Shown here: positions 6,590 through 13,814 of the stretch, piece after piece
How positions within the stretch are numbered: the stretch's first letter is position 1
Layout: every line of letters starts with the position of its first letter
Origin: an uncultured Rikenellaceae bacterium
GTDB lineage: Bacteria > Bacteroidota > Bacteroidia > Bacteroidales > Rikenellaceae
Reading direction: 5' to 3'
Assembly: GCA_910588925.1 (NCBI GenBank)
Contig: CAJURV010000045.1
Span: 1-17,500, forward strand
Length of the DNA stretch: 17,500 nt
Notes under the pieces: generated by a model
Database searches by the model: none
Told to the model about the DNA's origin: nothing
The model's input: only the letters and a program-made list of their open reading frames with translations
Position numbers and translations under genes: made by a program

Positions 6590-7606
6590 ATGTTGTCTAA
6601 AAAGATAGAGTTGTCGCACCTTACCTCGCGTGAGCTTACCGGCACGAGAGGCGATGTGATAGACCGCCTGAGAAGCAAATTCCCGCTTTTGAAGATAACC
6701 CTTCGCGGCGATATGCTTTCGTTGGCCGGCGACGACAGGCAGATAGCGCGCTTCGAGAAGATGTTCTCCGAGCTCGAGGGATATTACGACCGTTACGGCC
6801 ATATATCGCCCGATGTCATAGATCAGGTGTTCGATACCGTGGAGCCGTCCGCCATTATGCGCGGAACCGTCGCTCGGGGCGATGAAGAGTCTGCGCCGGA
6901 GAGCGAAAAGGATGTCATACTGTATGGCAATCTCGGGCATGTCGTCAAGGCGCGCACTCCGGGGCAACGTCGGCTCGTCAAGGCCTACGCCTCGTCCGAT
7001 CTTGTGTTCGTAACGGGGCCGGCCGGTAGCGGTAAGACATACACTGCCATAGCTCTGGCTGTGAAGGCCCTCAAGAACAGGGAGGTAAAGAAGATAATAC
7101 TCACCCGTCCGGCGGTGGAGGCCGGCGAAAAGCTCGGTTTTCTGCCCGGCGATATGAAAGAGAAGCTCGACCCGTATCTGCAGCCGCTTTACGACGCGCT
7201 TCACGATATGATCCCTCAAAAGAAACTCACGCAACTGATAGAGGAGGGTGTTGTGCAGATAGCCCCGCTCGCTTTCATGCGCGGGCGTACTCTCGACAAC
7301 GCATTCGTGATACTCGACGAGGCTCAGAACACCACCGTTTCGCAGCTTAAGATGTTCCTTACTCGCATGGGTAGTTCGGCCAAGTTCATTGTCACCGGCG
7401 ATGCCACTCAGATAGACCTGCCGTTTAAGGATGATTCGGGGTTGATGCGCACTATAGACATACTCTCGGGTATCAAGGGTATAGCCCACGTGGAGATGAC
7501 GGGACGGGACATAGTGCGTCATGCGCTGGTAGGTAAGATAGTGGCCGCTTTCGGCGATAAGGCTGAGGCGCACGACAATATCAGGAAACATAAAAACGAA
7601 AAATAG
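6590..7606 (+). CDS. phoH: PhoH family ATPase
   Basis: PhoH proteins are P-loop ATPases related to helicase cores. They are widespread, and their substrate is probably RNA, but the exact role is not settled. Two adjacent starts exist, GTG 6587 and ATG 6590; I use the ATG (338 aa). Residues 1 to about 90 form a small N-terminal domain, then an acidic linker. The ATPase domain has Walker A TGPAGSGKT (142-150), TRPAVEAGEKLGFLPGDMKEK (about 172-192), Walker B VILDEAQNTT (240-249) and GDATQIDLP (270-278), all intact. It lies between the transglycosylase gene (five bases) and purC (two bases), so it is expressed from the parA operon. Length and motif order are normal for the family. Confidence 0.95.
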   Translation: MLSKKIELSHLTSRELTGTRGDVIDRLRSKFPLLKITLRGDMLSLAGDDRQIARFEKMFSELEGYYDRYGHISPDVIDQVFDTVEPSAIMRGTVARGDEESAPESEKDVILYGNLGHVVKARTPGQRRLVKAYASSDLVFVTGPAGSGKTYTAIALAVKALKNREVKKIILTRPAVEAGEKLGFLPGDMKEKLDPYLQPLYDALHDMIPQKKLTQLIEEGVVQIAPLAFMRGRTLDNAFVILDEAQNTTVSQLKMFLTRMGSSAKFIVTGDATQIDLPFKDDSGLMRTIDILSGIKGIAHVEMTGRDIVRHALVGKIVAAFGDKAEAHDNIRKHKNEK

Positions 7607-7608
7607 TC

Positions 7609-8559
7609 ATGGAAAAGGCATTGATCAACACTGATTTTCATTTCGACGGGCAAAAGTCGCTATATCACGGTAAGGTGCGCGACGTTTACAATATCGATGA
7701 CCGTCTTCTCGTCATGGTCGCCACCGACCGCATATCGGCGTTCGACGTGGTGTTGCCCAAGGGAATACCGTTCAAGGGGCAGGTTCTCAATCAGATAGCT
7801 TCTAAGTTTCTCGATGCCACCAGCGATATATGTCCCAACTGGAAGATAGCTTCGCCGGATCCTATGGTTACCGTAGGACACCGTTGCGAGTCGTTTCCCG
7901 TGGAGATGATAGTGCGTGCTTATCTGACTGGTAGTTCGTGGCGCGACTATAAGGCGGGAGCGCGTCAGATATGCGGTGTGCCTATCCCCGAGGGCATGAG
8001 AGAACATCAGCGTTTCCCCCACCCGATAGTGACTCCCACTACAAAAGCCGAACAAGGCGAACACGACGCCAATATATCTAAGGAGGAGATAATATCGCGC
8101 GGCTTGGTTAGCGAGGAGGATTACGCCATGCTCGAGAAATATGCCCTCCAGCTTTTTGAGAGAGGTTCTCAAATGGCAGCTAAACAGGGTCTCATATTGG
8201 TGGATACCAAGTATGAATTCGGCAAGAAAGACGGGAAAATATATCTTATAGACGAGATTCACACCCCCGACAGTTCGCGTTACTTCTATGCCGAGGGCTA
8301 TCAGGAGCGTTTCGACAAGGGCCTTCCGCAACGTCAGCTTTCAAAAGAGTTCGTGCGCGAATGGCTTATGGAGCACGGCTTTCAGGGCGGTGAGGGGCAA
8401 CAGGTTCCCGAGATGACGGATGAATTCGTAAAGAGCGTTAGCGACAGATACATCGAGCTATACGAACGTATCACCGGCGAGAAGTTCGTTCGCGACGAGA
8501 GCGACGATATAAGCGAACGGATAGAGAATAATGTGAAGAATATGTTGGCGAGGTTGTAG
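7609..8559 (+). CDS. purC: Phosphoribosylaminoimidazole-succinocarboxamide synthase
   Basis: SAICAR synthetase joins CAIR and L-aspartate using ATP, a late cytosolic step of de novo IMP synthesis. The 316-residue protein has GKVRDVYNI (21-29) in the nucleotide-binding lobe, TDRISAFDVVLP (39-50), TGSSWRDYKAG, DTKYEFG (199-205) and the signature DEIHTPDSSRY (215-225). It is longer than the E. coli type (about 237 aa) and matches the roughly 315-residue form common in Bacteroidetes and fungi. It starts two bases after phoH and is the last gene of the operon, followed by a hairpin terminator. No other purine gene is in view and no purine riboswitch is visible before the operon, so control probably comes from the parA promoter or an unseen internal promoter. 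Confidence 0.97.
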   Translation: MEKALINTDFHFDGQKSLYHGKVRDVYNIDDRLLVMVATDRISAFDVVLPKGIPFKGQVLNQIASKFLDATSDICPNWKIASPDPMVTVGHRCESFPVEMIVRAYLTGSSWRDYKAGARQICGVPIPEGMREHQRFPHPIVTPTTKAEQGEHDANISKEEIISRGLVSEEDYAMLEKYALQLFERGSQMAAKQGLILVDTKYEFGKKDGKIYLIDEIHTPDSSRYFYAEGYQERFDKGLPQRQLSKEFVREWLMEHGFQGGEGQQVPEMTDEFVKSVSDRYIELYERITGEKFVRDESDDISERIENNVKNMLARL

Positions 8560-8579
8560 GACTTTGCTACGATGGTTAC

Positions 8580-8620
8580 TGTGCCTCTTGTATTTTTATA
8601 TTCAAGAGGCACAATTTCTT
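8580..8620 (+). terminator. Terminator of the parA-purC operon
   Basis: TGTGCCTCTTG (8580-8590) pairs perfectly over 11 bp with CAAGAGGCACA (8603-8613) around a 12-base AT-rich loop, followed by ATTTCTT. It begins 21 bases after the purC stop. The T-tract is short, so efficiency is uncertain, but position and stem fit a rho-independent terminator. Confidence 0.75.
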
Positions 8621-8678
8621 ATGGCATTGTTTTACATAGTTTGTATTGTGATTGCCGGTAGTTGCGGTGGTATTTATG

Positions 8679-8719
8679 TAATTTTGTTTTTGGAAAACCC
8701 TCTGGTATGAGGGTGTTTT
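8679..8719 (+). promoter_or_regulatory. Second -7-like box with a short hairpin
   Basis: TAATTTTG (8679-8686) matches the -7 consensus but lacks a well-spaced TTTG. It is followed by a 6-bp hairpin, ACCCTC (8697-8702) and GAGGGT (8709-8714), flanked by AAAA and TTTT. This could be an extra terminator for purC readthrough or a very short attenuated transcript. The rest of the 8614-8733 gap shows nothing else I can support. Confidence 0.25.
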
Positions 8720-8733
8720 CGTTTATGACTATG

Positions 8734-8764
8734 TTTGTCGTTTATGTCGTATTTGCTATTTTTG
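8734..8764 (+). promoter_or_regulatory. Promoter of the DUF5131 gene
   Basis: TTTG (8734-8737), 19 bases, then TATTTTTG (8757-8764) is a textbook match to the Bacteroidetes promoter TTTG-N19-TAnnTTTG. The start site should fall near 8770. The leader then opens with a 6-bp hairpin, CGGGAA (8771-8776) and TTCCCG (8787-8792), before the ATG at 8817. A hairpin at the very 5' end may stabilise the mRNA. Confidence 0.65.
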
Positions 8765-8816
8765 TATAGTCGGGAACAGAGATTATTTCCCGGTTATATA
8801 TCGTAATATCATACGT

Positions 8817-9539
8817 ATGGCCGTTTATTGGAACCCGTGGCACGGATGCCGAAAGACAAGCGAAGGGTGCGAGCACTGTTATGTCTACAGCCGCGACGGT
8901 ATGTACGGCAAGGATAGTTCCGTGGTATCGCAGACGGCCAATTTCGATCTGCCGCTCAGACGTAAGCGTGACGGCGGCTACAAGATAGCTTCCGGAGAGA
9001 CTGTGTTGGCGTGTTTCACTTCCGACTTTCTCTTGTCGGATGCCGACGGGTGGCGTCCCGAGGCATGGCGTATGATACGCGAACGATGCGATCTTAGCTT
9101 CTTTTTAATAACCAAGCGTATAGACCGTTTCATGGTGGGGTTGCCCGACGATTGGGGCGATGGGTACGACAATGTGGCGGTAGGGTGCACGGTGGAGTGC
9201 ATGAGGGTAGCCGATTACAGACTACGCGTATTCTGTCAATTGCCTATAAAACACCGTATTATAATATGTGCTCCCTTGATAGAACCGTTGGATATCAGCC
9301 ACTATCTCGATCGTTCCGTGATAGACGAGGTATCGGTTGGCGGCGAGTCGGGCGACGAGGCCCGTGTATGCGACTACGATTGGGTGCTCGGAATACGCTC
9401 GCAGTGCATGGCCGCCGGTGTGCCGTTCTCGTTTCATCAGACCGGTGCGAGGCTTCTTAAAGACGGCAAGATCTATAATATCGAGAGGAAGTACCAGCAC
9501 TCGCAGGCTAAGAGGGCGGGGATAGGGTATAAGAGGTGA
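8817..9539 (+). CDS. DUF5131 (phage Gp37/Gp68-like) radical-SAM-type protein
   Basis: The 240-residue protein opens with the DUF5131 signature WNPWHGCRKTSEGCEHCY (5-22). Cysteines 11, 18 and 21 form a C-x6-C-x2-C pattern that probably binds a 4Fe-4S cluster. Further family marks are the strand with CFTSDF (66-71), LITKR (about 87-91), VSVGGESGDEARVCDYDWV (162-180) and the C-terminal AGVPFSFHQTGARL (190-203). The family is known from phages and scattered bacteria. It is distantly related to radical SAM enzymes, and its reaction is not known to me. The gene stands alone with its own strong promoter and a hairpin after it, and no three-Cys-motif partner or phage gene is nearby. The isolated position between housekeeping operons suggests acquisition by transfer, but base usage is similar to its neighbours. 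Confidence 0.85.
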   Translation: MAVYWNPWHGCRKTSEGCEHCYVYSRDGMYGKDSSVVSQTANFDLPLRRKRDGGYKIASGETVLACFTSDFLLSDADGWRPEAWRMIRERCDLSFFLITKRIDRFMVGLPDDWGDGYDNVAVGCTVECMRVADYRLRVFCQLPIKHRIIICAPLIEPLDISHYLDRSVIDEVSVGGESGDEARVCDYDWVLGIRSQCMAAGVPFSFHQTGARLLKDGKIYNIERKYQHSQAKRAGIGYKR

Positions 9540-9629
9540 GTCTCTTTCGACGTTTTGTTGTCTTTTGCATGGCTAAATATAATTAGACGTTGAGAATATG
9601 TGCTTTGGGGGGAGATCGGTATAGACTAT

Positions 9630-9677
9630 AACAAAAAGCGAGAACAGTGGGGGGGTATTCTGTTCTCGCTTTTTGTT
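9630..9677. terminator. Bidirectional terminator between convergent genes
   Basis: An 18-bp perfect stem, AACAAAAAGCGAGAACAG (9630-9647) with its complement at 9660-9677, encloses a 12-base loop containing seven G in a row. The core is GC-rich, and each outer arm supplies A/T tracts, so it can terminate both the rightward DUF5131 transcript and the leftward membrane-protein transcript, which stops at 9684. The stretch 9540-9629 before it holds nothing recognisable. Confidence 0.8.
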
Positions 9678-9683
9678 ACTTGC

Positions 9684-11111
9684 TTAATCACATTCAATCC
9701 CGACCTTATCTCCGCTGTAATCTATGACGTATGTGTCGCCCGGCGATGTGGAGAATTCCACTTCGTACACTCCTTTGCGTCTCTCCTTGAATCCTGTTAT
9801 ATGTATTTCATCCAAATATCCTCGCATATTCATGGCGAAACATGCTATCCAGTTTGGAACATATTCCTTATCCAACAGATGCAGGACGATGATATTGCCG
9901 TATTCGGCTTCGGTATATCCTGCGTCGGATTCGAACGGGCCACCGTCGCTTACGGCGCAGAATTCGGGTAATAGTCCGAATAGGGGAGAGGCGTTGTCTT
10001 TGCTCTCGAAATAGCTCTTCATCTCTTTGTAGATTTTGCGGTCGATGTGTTGCAGGCGCTTGTATGTGACGGTGTCCGGGTTGTCGGAACTCATAAGCTG
10101 TTCGTCTTCGGGTAGCTGGCTCCAGTCGAATAGGCTTTCGCCGTTGTGAGCTCTCTCTATTATCTCTTTCATGTTGTCGCAGAAACGCACTATGCCGCGG
10201 TAACAGTTGTAGTCGTGTTTGAGACGCATGCACAGCTCGGGGGCAATATCCTCTTCGACAGACGTATATTCATAGGCGTAAGAGTTGTTGTCGCGGTTTG
10301 TCGAGCGCAATGCGATTATACCCGATACGGCTACTATGCCGCCTATGACGAGCCATAATATTTTCTTGCTCTTTGTTTTGTTCGGCGAACGTTTGTAGTT
10401 GCGGGGTTCGGGGTTGTCGGTATACTGGATTGAGGCGGGGGTGTCATCGTTGTCGTCGCACCGTACCATTACCTGTAAGATAGCCTTGTAGTATCTGATT
10501 ATCAGTATAGTCAATATTATAACGGCCGCACATGCAACCAAGGCTAACAATACTATCATTGCCTCTTCTCCCGCTATGGAGCCTATTTTGAGGGCGACAA
10601 GGAGTCCGCCGATAGCTATTAGCGCCCATTTTACTATCGTCATGCCCGATACACCCACTTTGCCGAGAGCACCGTCGAAACTCCTCTTCAATCTTTTCCA
10701 CATCGTTATCTGCATGGCTATCCATCCCACTGCGGATAATATGCCTGCCACTATTACAATGATACCGATAGCGTTATACTCGTCTAGTTCCATCTCGTTC
10801 AGCTCCGTAACGCCTATCAGTAACCACAACGCACAGTAGAGCGACGCAGTGGCAATGTACAGCGGTATCGACAGCAGTCGCCGACCGGTAGTTTTCAATA
10901 CGCCATAGAGCAACACGGTTTCTATAATCATGGCGCATACCGAGCCGCAGAACTCTATTGTAACGAAACCCCACCATGTCTCCTCCTCCATGACAGAAGA
11001 TACGATATCGGCTATGGCTCCGATTAAAGTTCCTGATACGGCGATGGCTATCAGCCAAGGCAGGTGTTTCCTTGCAGGCGAATGTATCGCCTCGACGTTG
11101 ATTTTTTCCAT
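9684..11111 (-). CDS. Orphan seven-helix membrane protein with soluble C-terminal domain
   Basis: I do not recognise a family. I place the start at ATG 11111 (MEKINVEAIHSP, 475 aa) because the upstream in-frame codons to 11150 overlap a TATATTTA promoter-like box. Residues about 17-270 hold seven hydrophobic helices. In the upstream-start numbering these are roughly 30-53, 59-84, 91-114, 126-150, 168-190, 196-219 and 262-281. A charged Asp/Lys-rich linker (about 231-261) separates helix 6 from helix 7. After helix 7 comes a soluble domain of about 200 residues with four Cys and many acidic residues, ending in a predicted beta-rich segment (KGVYEVEFSTSPGDTYVIDY). With helix 7 as last anchor the C-terminal domain could be periplasmic, but topology is uncertain. 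It is convergent with the DUF5131 gene and shares a terminator with it. Confidence 0.7.
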   Translation of the reverse strand: MEKINVEAIHSPARKHLPWLIAIAVSGTLIGAIADIVSSVMEEETWWGFVTIEFCGSVCAMIIETVLLYGVLKTTGRRLLSIPLYIATASLYCALWLLIGVTELNEMELDEYNAIGIIVIVAGILSAVGWIAMQITMWKRLKRSFDGALGKVGVSGMTIVKWALIAIGGLLVALKIGSIAGEEAMIVLLALVACAAVIILTILIIRYYKAILQVMVRCDDNDDTPASIQYTDNPEPRNYKRSPNKTKSKKILWLVIGGIVAVSGIIALRSTNRDNNSYAYEYTSVEEDIAPELCMRLKHDYNCYRGIVRFCDNMKEIIERAHNGESLFDWSQLPEDEQLMSSDNPDTVTYKRLQHIDRKIYKEMKSYFESKDNASPLFGLLPEFCAVSDGGPFESDAGYTEAEYGNIIVLHLLDKEYVPNWIACFAMNMRGYLDEIHITGFKERRKGVYEVEFSTSPGDTYVIDYSGDKVGIECD

Positions 11112-11137
11112 AAAGTTATTTTTTAGTTGGTAATGTT

Positions 11138-11344
11138 TTAAATATAACAACTATGGAAGAGTTGCCGGCTGATATAAGCTTTTTCATGGCAACCGTCGAA
11201 AGCGGGCTTAACGATACCGACGGGTATAAAAAAACGTGGAGCCAGTCTGTCACTCGTCCCACGATAGAAAGGCCTTCGCATTGCCCAGTATGCCGAAACG
11301 AGCAACGCCGAAAGCCCCACGCTGATGTAGATATAAAGCACCAT
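11138..11344 (-). CDS. Doubtful small membrane ORF
   Basis: From ATG 11344 a 68-residue frame encodes one good transmembrane helix (VLYIYISVGLSALLVSAY), then RRPFYRG and a mixed tail. The frame stays open upstream to about 11554 without another ATG that makes sense; only a TTG inside a promoter-like box precedes it. A second leftward frame (ATG 11430 to stop 11116) overlaps it and ends four bases before the start of the membrane-protein gene. Neither has recognisable homology. One may be a real short gene or the region may be a decayed gene. Confidence 0.2.
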   Translation of the reverse strand: MVLYIYISVGLSALLVSAYWAMRRPFYRGTSDRLAPRFFIPVGIVKPAFDGCHEKAYISRQLFHSCYI

Positions 11345-11551
11345 AACACTATCGGTATGAAGACAGATAGTAATTGAGAGGTGTATATAATACATCCCAT
11401 AGGACGTTCCCGTTGCTTTGTTCTTGACATACTGTTGAATTTGCGAAGTTCTTCTATCGTCAAAACCAAAGCGTACAGTTACGCCTTTTATGTATATGTG
11501 CCTATTCCCACCCTTTGCCCGTTTCGGGCTTTCGGCATGGTATAGACAAGG

Positions 11552-11559
11552 CAAATATA
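11552..11559 (-). promoter_or_regulatory. Leftward TATATTTG promoter box
   Basis: Read leftward, TATATTTG (11559-11552) matches the -7 consensus TAnnTTTG. No well-spaced TTTG is present upstream. It could drive the doubtful small ORF and, by readthrough, the seven-helix membrane-protein gene about 440 bases downstream. The first ATG after it (11538) gives only 16 codons. Confidence 0.35.
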
Positions 11560-11749
11560 GATAATTATTAGTTGTGAGTGAAATTTTACTTACTTTAAAT
11601 ATTTAAAAGTAGTTACTGTTTTTTGTGTTTTGCAATGCGTACATATCGTAACCAGTCCATGTCGCATGACATCTAAGAGGTGCTCACCCTAATATCCTTG
11701 GCATCACTGAATATGCAGCTATCAAAAGCGTTCGTGCTACCTCGTTTTT

Positions 11750-11855
11750 GCTTACTTTTTTCGAGTGAAAAAAGTAAGTCTCCACGAAGTGGCCTGCCGG
11801 GAGGTTCCCCCCCCCGAAAGCCCGCCCTCCGTGAGGTGCCGCCGGAGGCACATGT
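11750..11855. repeat. Structured intergenic repeat-like element
   Basis: Within the gene-free gap 11560-11886 there are successive hairpins. CTTACTTTTTT (11751-11761) pairs over 11 bp with AAAAAAGTAAG (11768-11778) around a 6-base loop. Next come a small CCAC/GTGG hairpin, a GC-rich stretch with a run of nine C (11807-11815), and GTGCC/GGCAC around GCCGGA. From experience, Bacteroidetes genomes carry dispersed intergenic palindromes of this look (A/T-rich poly-T/poly-A stem next to a GC-rich part), but I cannot confirm copies elsewhere. The rest of the gap (11560-11749) is AT-rich with no gene or motif I can support. Confidence 0.4.
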
Positions 11856-11886
11856 CATTTCCAGCATATAAGCCTAATAGCGCCAT

Positions 11887-11953
11887 AGAGGCGGAAATAA
11901 AAAAAGAGCGGTTTTCCCTTAGGGAAAACCGCTCTTTTTTTATTTCCGCCTCT
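11887..11953 (-). terminator. Terminator of the yidC operon within a 67-bp palindrome
   Basis: Two 32-base arms (11887-11918 and 11922-11953) are perfect inverted copies around a 3-base centre (TTA). The inner part, GAGCGGTTTTCCC paired with GGGAAAACCGCTC followed by seven T, is a classic leftward rho-independent terminator. It is preceded by seven A on the same strand, so it would also work rightward. The outer 14 bases of the right arm (11940-11953) are the yidC stop codon and its last Lys-Arg-Arg codons, so the terminator stem contains coding sequence. Confidence 0.9.
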
Positions 11954-13808
11954 GTTGTCGTTGTTGCTCTTTCACCATCTCCTCGTAACGAGTCATCCAT
12001 TTGGATTTCTTACGGGGTTTCTTGGCGTTCTCTTTCATGCGGAGGTGTAGTTTCTCGTCGCTTACGAAGTGACGGAAAAGCATCATCTGCACTATGGTTA
12101 TGAGGTTGGTGAGCAGATAGTAGTAGCTAAGGCCGCTGGAGTAGTTATTGAACCATACTACGAGGAGTATGGGCATCAGATATAGCGTCATGAATGTCAT
12201 GCCGGGCATCTGTTGCGAGCTTGCCGACGGGTTGTTGGCCATGTTGATCTTGCTGGATGCGAACATAGATAGACCCATCAACAGGGCGAACAGGCTGACA
12301 TGGTCGCCGTAGAACGGTATGCTGAACGGTAGTTGCAGTATTGAGTCGTACGACGAAAGGTCTGTAGACCATAGGAAATGCTCGCCTCGCAACTCTATCG
12401 AGGCGGGGAAGAAACGGAACATTGCTATGAGCACCGGCAACTGCAATAACAGGGGCAGGCACCCGCTGAGCGGACTGACTCCGGCACGCGAGTATAGCTC
12501 CATAGATGCCTGTTGACGCTTCATGGCGTCGTCTTTATTCGGATACTTGGCGCCTATGGCGTCGAGCTCGGGTTTGAGAAGACGCATCTTAGCCATAGAC
12601 ATGTACGACTTGTAGGTGAACGGGAAGATTATCAGCTTTATGAATATGGTCAGAAGCAAGATAATCCATCCGAAGTTGGAAATAAAGCCGTTGAGGAAGT
12701 CGAACGTGGGTATTACTATGAATCGGTTTATCCAGCCCATGATACCCCATCCGAGCGGTATTAGCTTCTCGTAGCTGCCGTCGAGCGACCGCAATATCTT
12801 GTAGTCGTTGGGACCGAAATAGAATGTGAATCCGTAGTCGGTCTGCGCCGGGTCGTAGTCTATCTTAAGCGATGTGCGGAAGTTTTTTATCATGCCGCTG
12901 GTGGGCTGATAAGTGGTGTAAGAGACATCGCCGTTTGCGAATTTGTCGTCGGCTGTGAGTATGGCGCTGAAAAATTGCTGCTTGAAAGCCACCCATTTGA
13001 TGCCTGTCGTTATCTCCTCGCTCTCTTGTCCTTTGCCTATGCTAAGCTCTTCAATGTCGTTTTCGTCGGGGAACGAGTAGGCGAGGGTGGTGTACTGGTT
13101 TTCGTAGCTCCATCCGCGCTCCTGTTGGGGGGCGTTGTTGCTCCAGTCGAGGGTCATGTCGTTCTGCAGGGGCGATATCATGTTCTCCATGCCTACGAAA
13201 CGTACGTCGAAGTCTACGTTATAGCTTCCTTGAGCCAGCGTGTAGCTGTATTCGATATAAGAGGCCGAGTCTGCATACAGTCTGTAAGATATCGTTTCGC
13301 TACCCTCGGTCACCGTTTTGGAGCCGGATGTAGGCTTGAAATAGAAGTTCTGGGTGTGTATGCTCTGGTTGGTGAACAGACCCAGGTCGAATATGTTGTC
13401 AGCCTCGTCGAACAACTCCAACGGAGCGCCGTCGTAACGTGTGTACTCCTTGAGTATCACGCTGCTTACGATGGCTCCTTTGTTGAGAAGCGTCACCTCT
13501 ATTTTGTCGTTGGAGAGTGTCAGATACTCTTTTTCTCCTTTCGTGGCCTGGTAGAGCATGTCACCCATCATCATACGGGTGCGGTCCTCTATGGCGCGCG
13601 TTGCCGTGGAGTCGTTCATGGCTACGTTTTCGTTGGCCTTGACTATAGTCTCCTCCAATGCCAGTGTCTCGGCTGCTTTTGCTGCGTTTATGGAGTCTAC
13701 GCGGGCCCGTTCGGCCGCCACTTCAGCCTGTTGCCTGCCAGTGTACCAGTTGAAACCTAAGAATATCAGAAATATGAGTATCAGGCCTATAGCCGTTCTT
13801 TTATCCAT
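11940..13808 (-). CDS. yidC: Membrane protein insertase YidC
   Basis: YidC inserts and folds inner-membrane proteins, alone or with the Sec translocon. The 622-residue protein begins with an N-terminal helix (MDKRTAIGLILIFLIFLGF), followed by a linker and the large periplasmic beta domain (about 85-345) typical of Gram-negative YidC. The conserved insertase core (about 360-575) includes FGWIILLLTIFIKLIIFPFT, a charged cytoplasmic hairpin (KRQQASMELYSRAGVSPLSG), and the later helices at about 441-458, 497-511, 530-545 and 553-572. The tail is strongly basic (KKPRKKSKWM and QQRQQRRK), as in forms that contact the ribosome. It starts six bases after the pyrG stop and ends the operon. Its last codons lie inside the terminator palindrome. 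Confidence 0.97.
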   Translation of the reverse strand: MDKRTAIGLILIFLIFLGFNWYTGRQQAEVAAERARVDSINAAKAAETLALEETIVKANENVAMNDSTATRAIEDRTRMMMGDMLYQATKGEKEYLTLSNDKIEVTLLNKGAIVSSVILKEYTRYDGAPLELFDEADNIFDLGLFTNQSIHTQNFYFKPTSGSKTVTEGSETISYRLYADSASYIEYSYTLAQGSYNVDFDVRFVGMENMISPLQNDMTLDWSNNAPQQERGWSYENQYTTLAYSFPDENDIEELSIGKGQESEEITTGIKWVAFKQQFFSAILTADDKFANGDVSYTTYQPTSGMIKNFRTSLKIDYDPAQTDYGFTFYFGPNDYKILRSLDGSYEKLIPLGWGIMGWINRFIVIPTFDFLNGFISNFGWIILLLTIFIKLIIFPFTYKSYMSMAKMRLLKPELDAIGAKYPNKDDAMKRQQASMELYSRAGVSPLSGCLPLLLQLPVLIAMFRFFPASIELRGEHFLWSTDLSSYDSILQLPFSIPFYGDHVSLFALLMGLSMFASSKINMANNPSASSQQMPGMTFMTLYLMPILLVVWFNNYSSGLSYYYLLTNLITIVQMMLFRHFVSDEKLHLRMKENAKKPRKKSKWMTRYEEMVKEQQRQQRRK

Positions 13809-13814
13809 CTGTCG

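Noticed and set aside
6497..7591. Leftward open frame of about 364 codons opposite phoH
   Set aside because: Antisense shadow of phoH, whose ATPase motifs are intact in the forward frame.
11673..12000. Short open frames in the gap after yidC
   Set aside because: They arise from the hairpin element and the palindrome, contain repetitive translations, and overlap the terminator.
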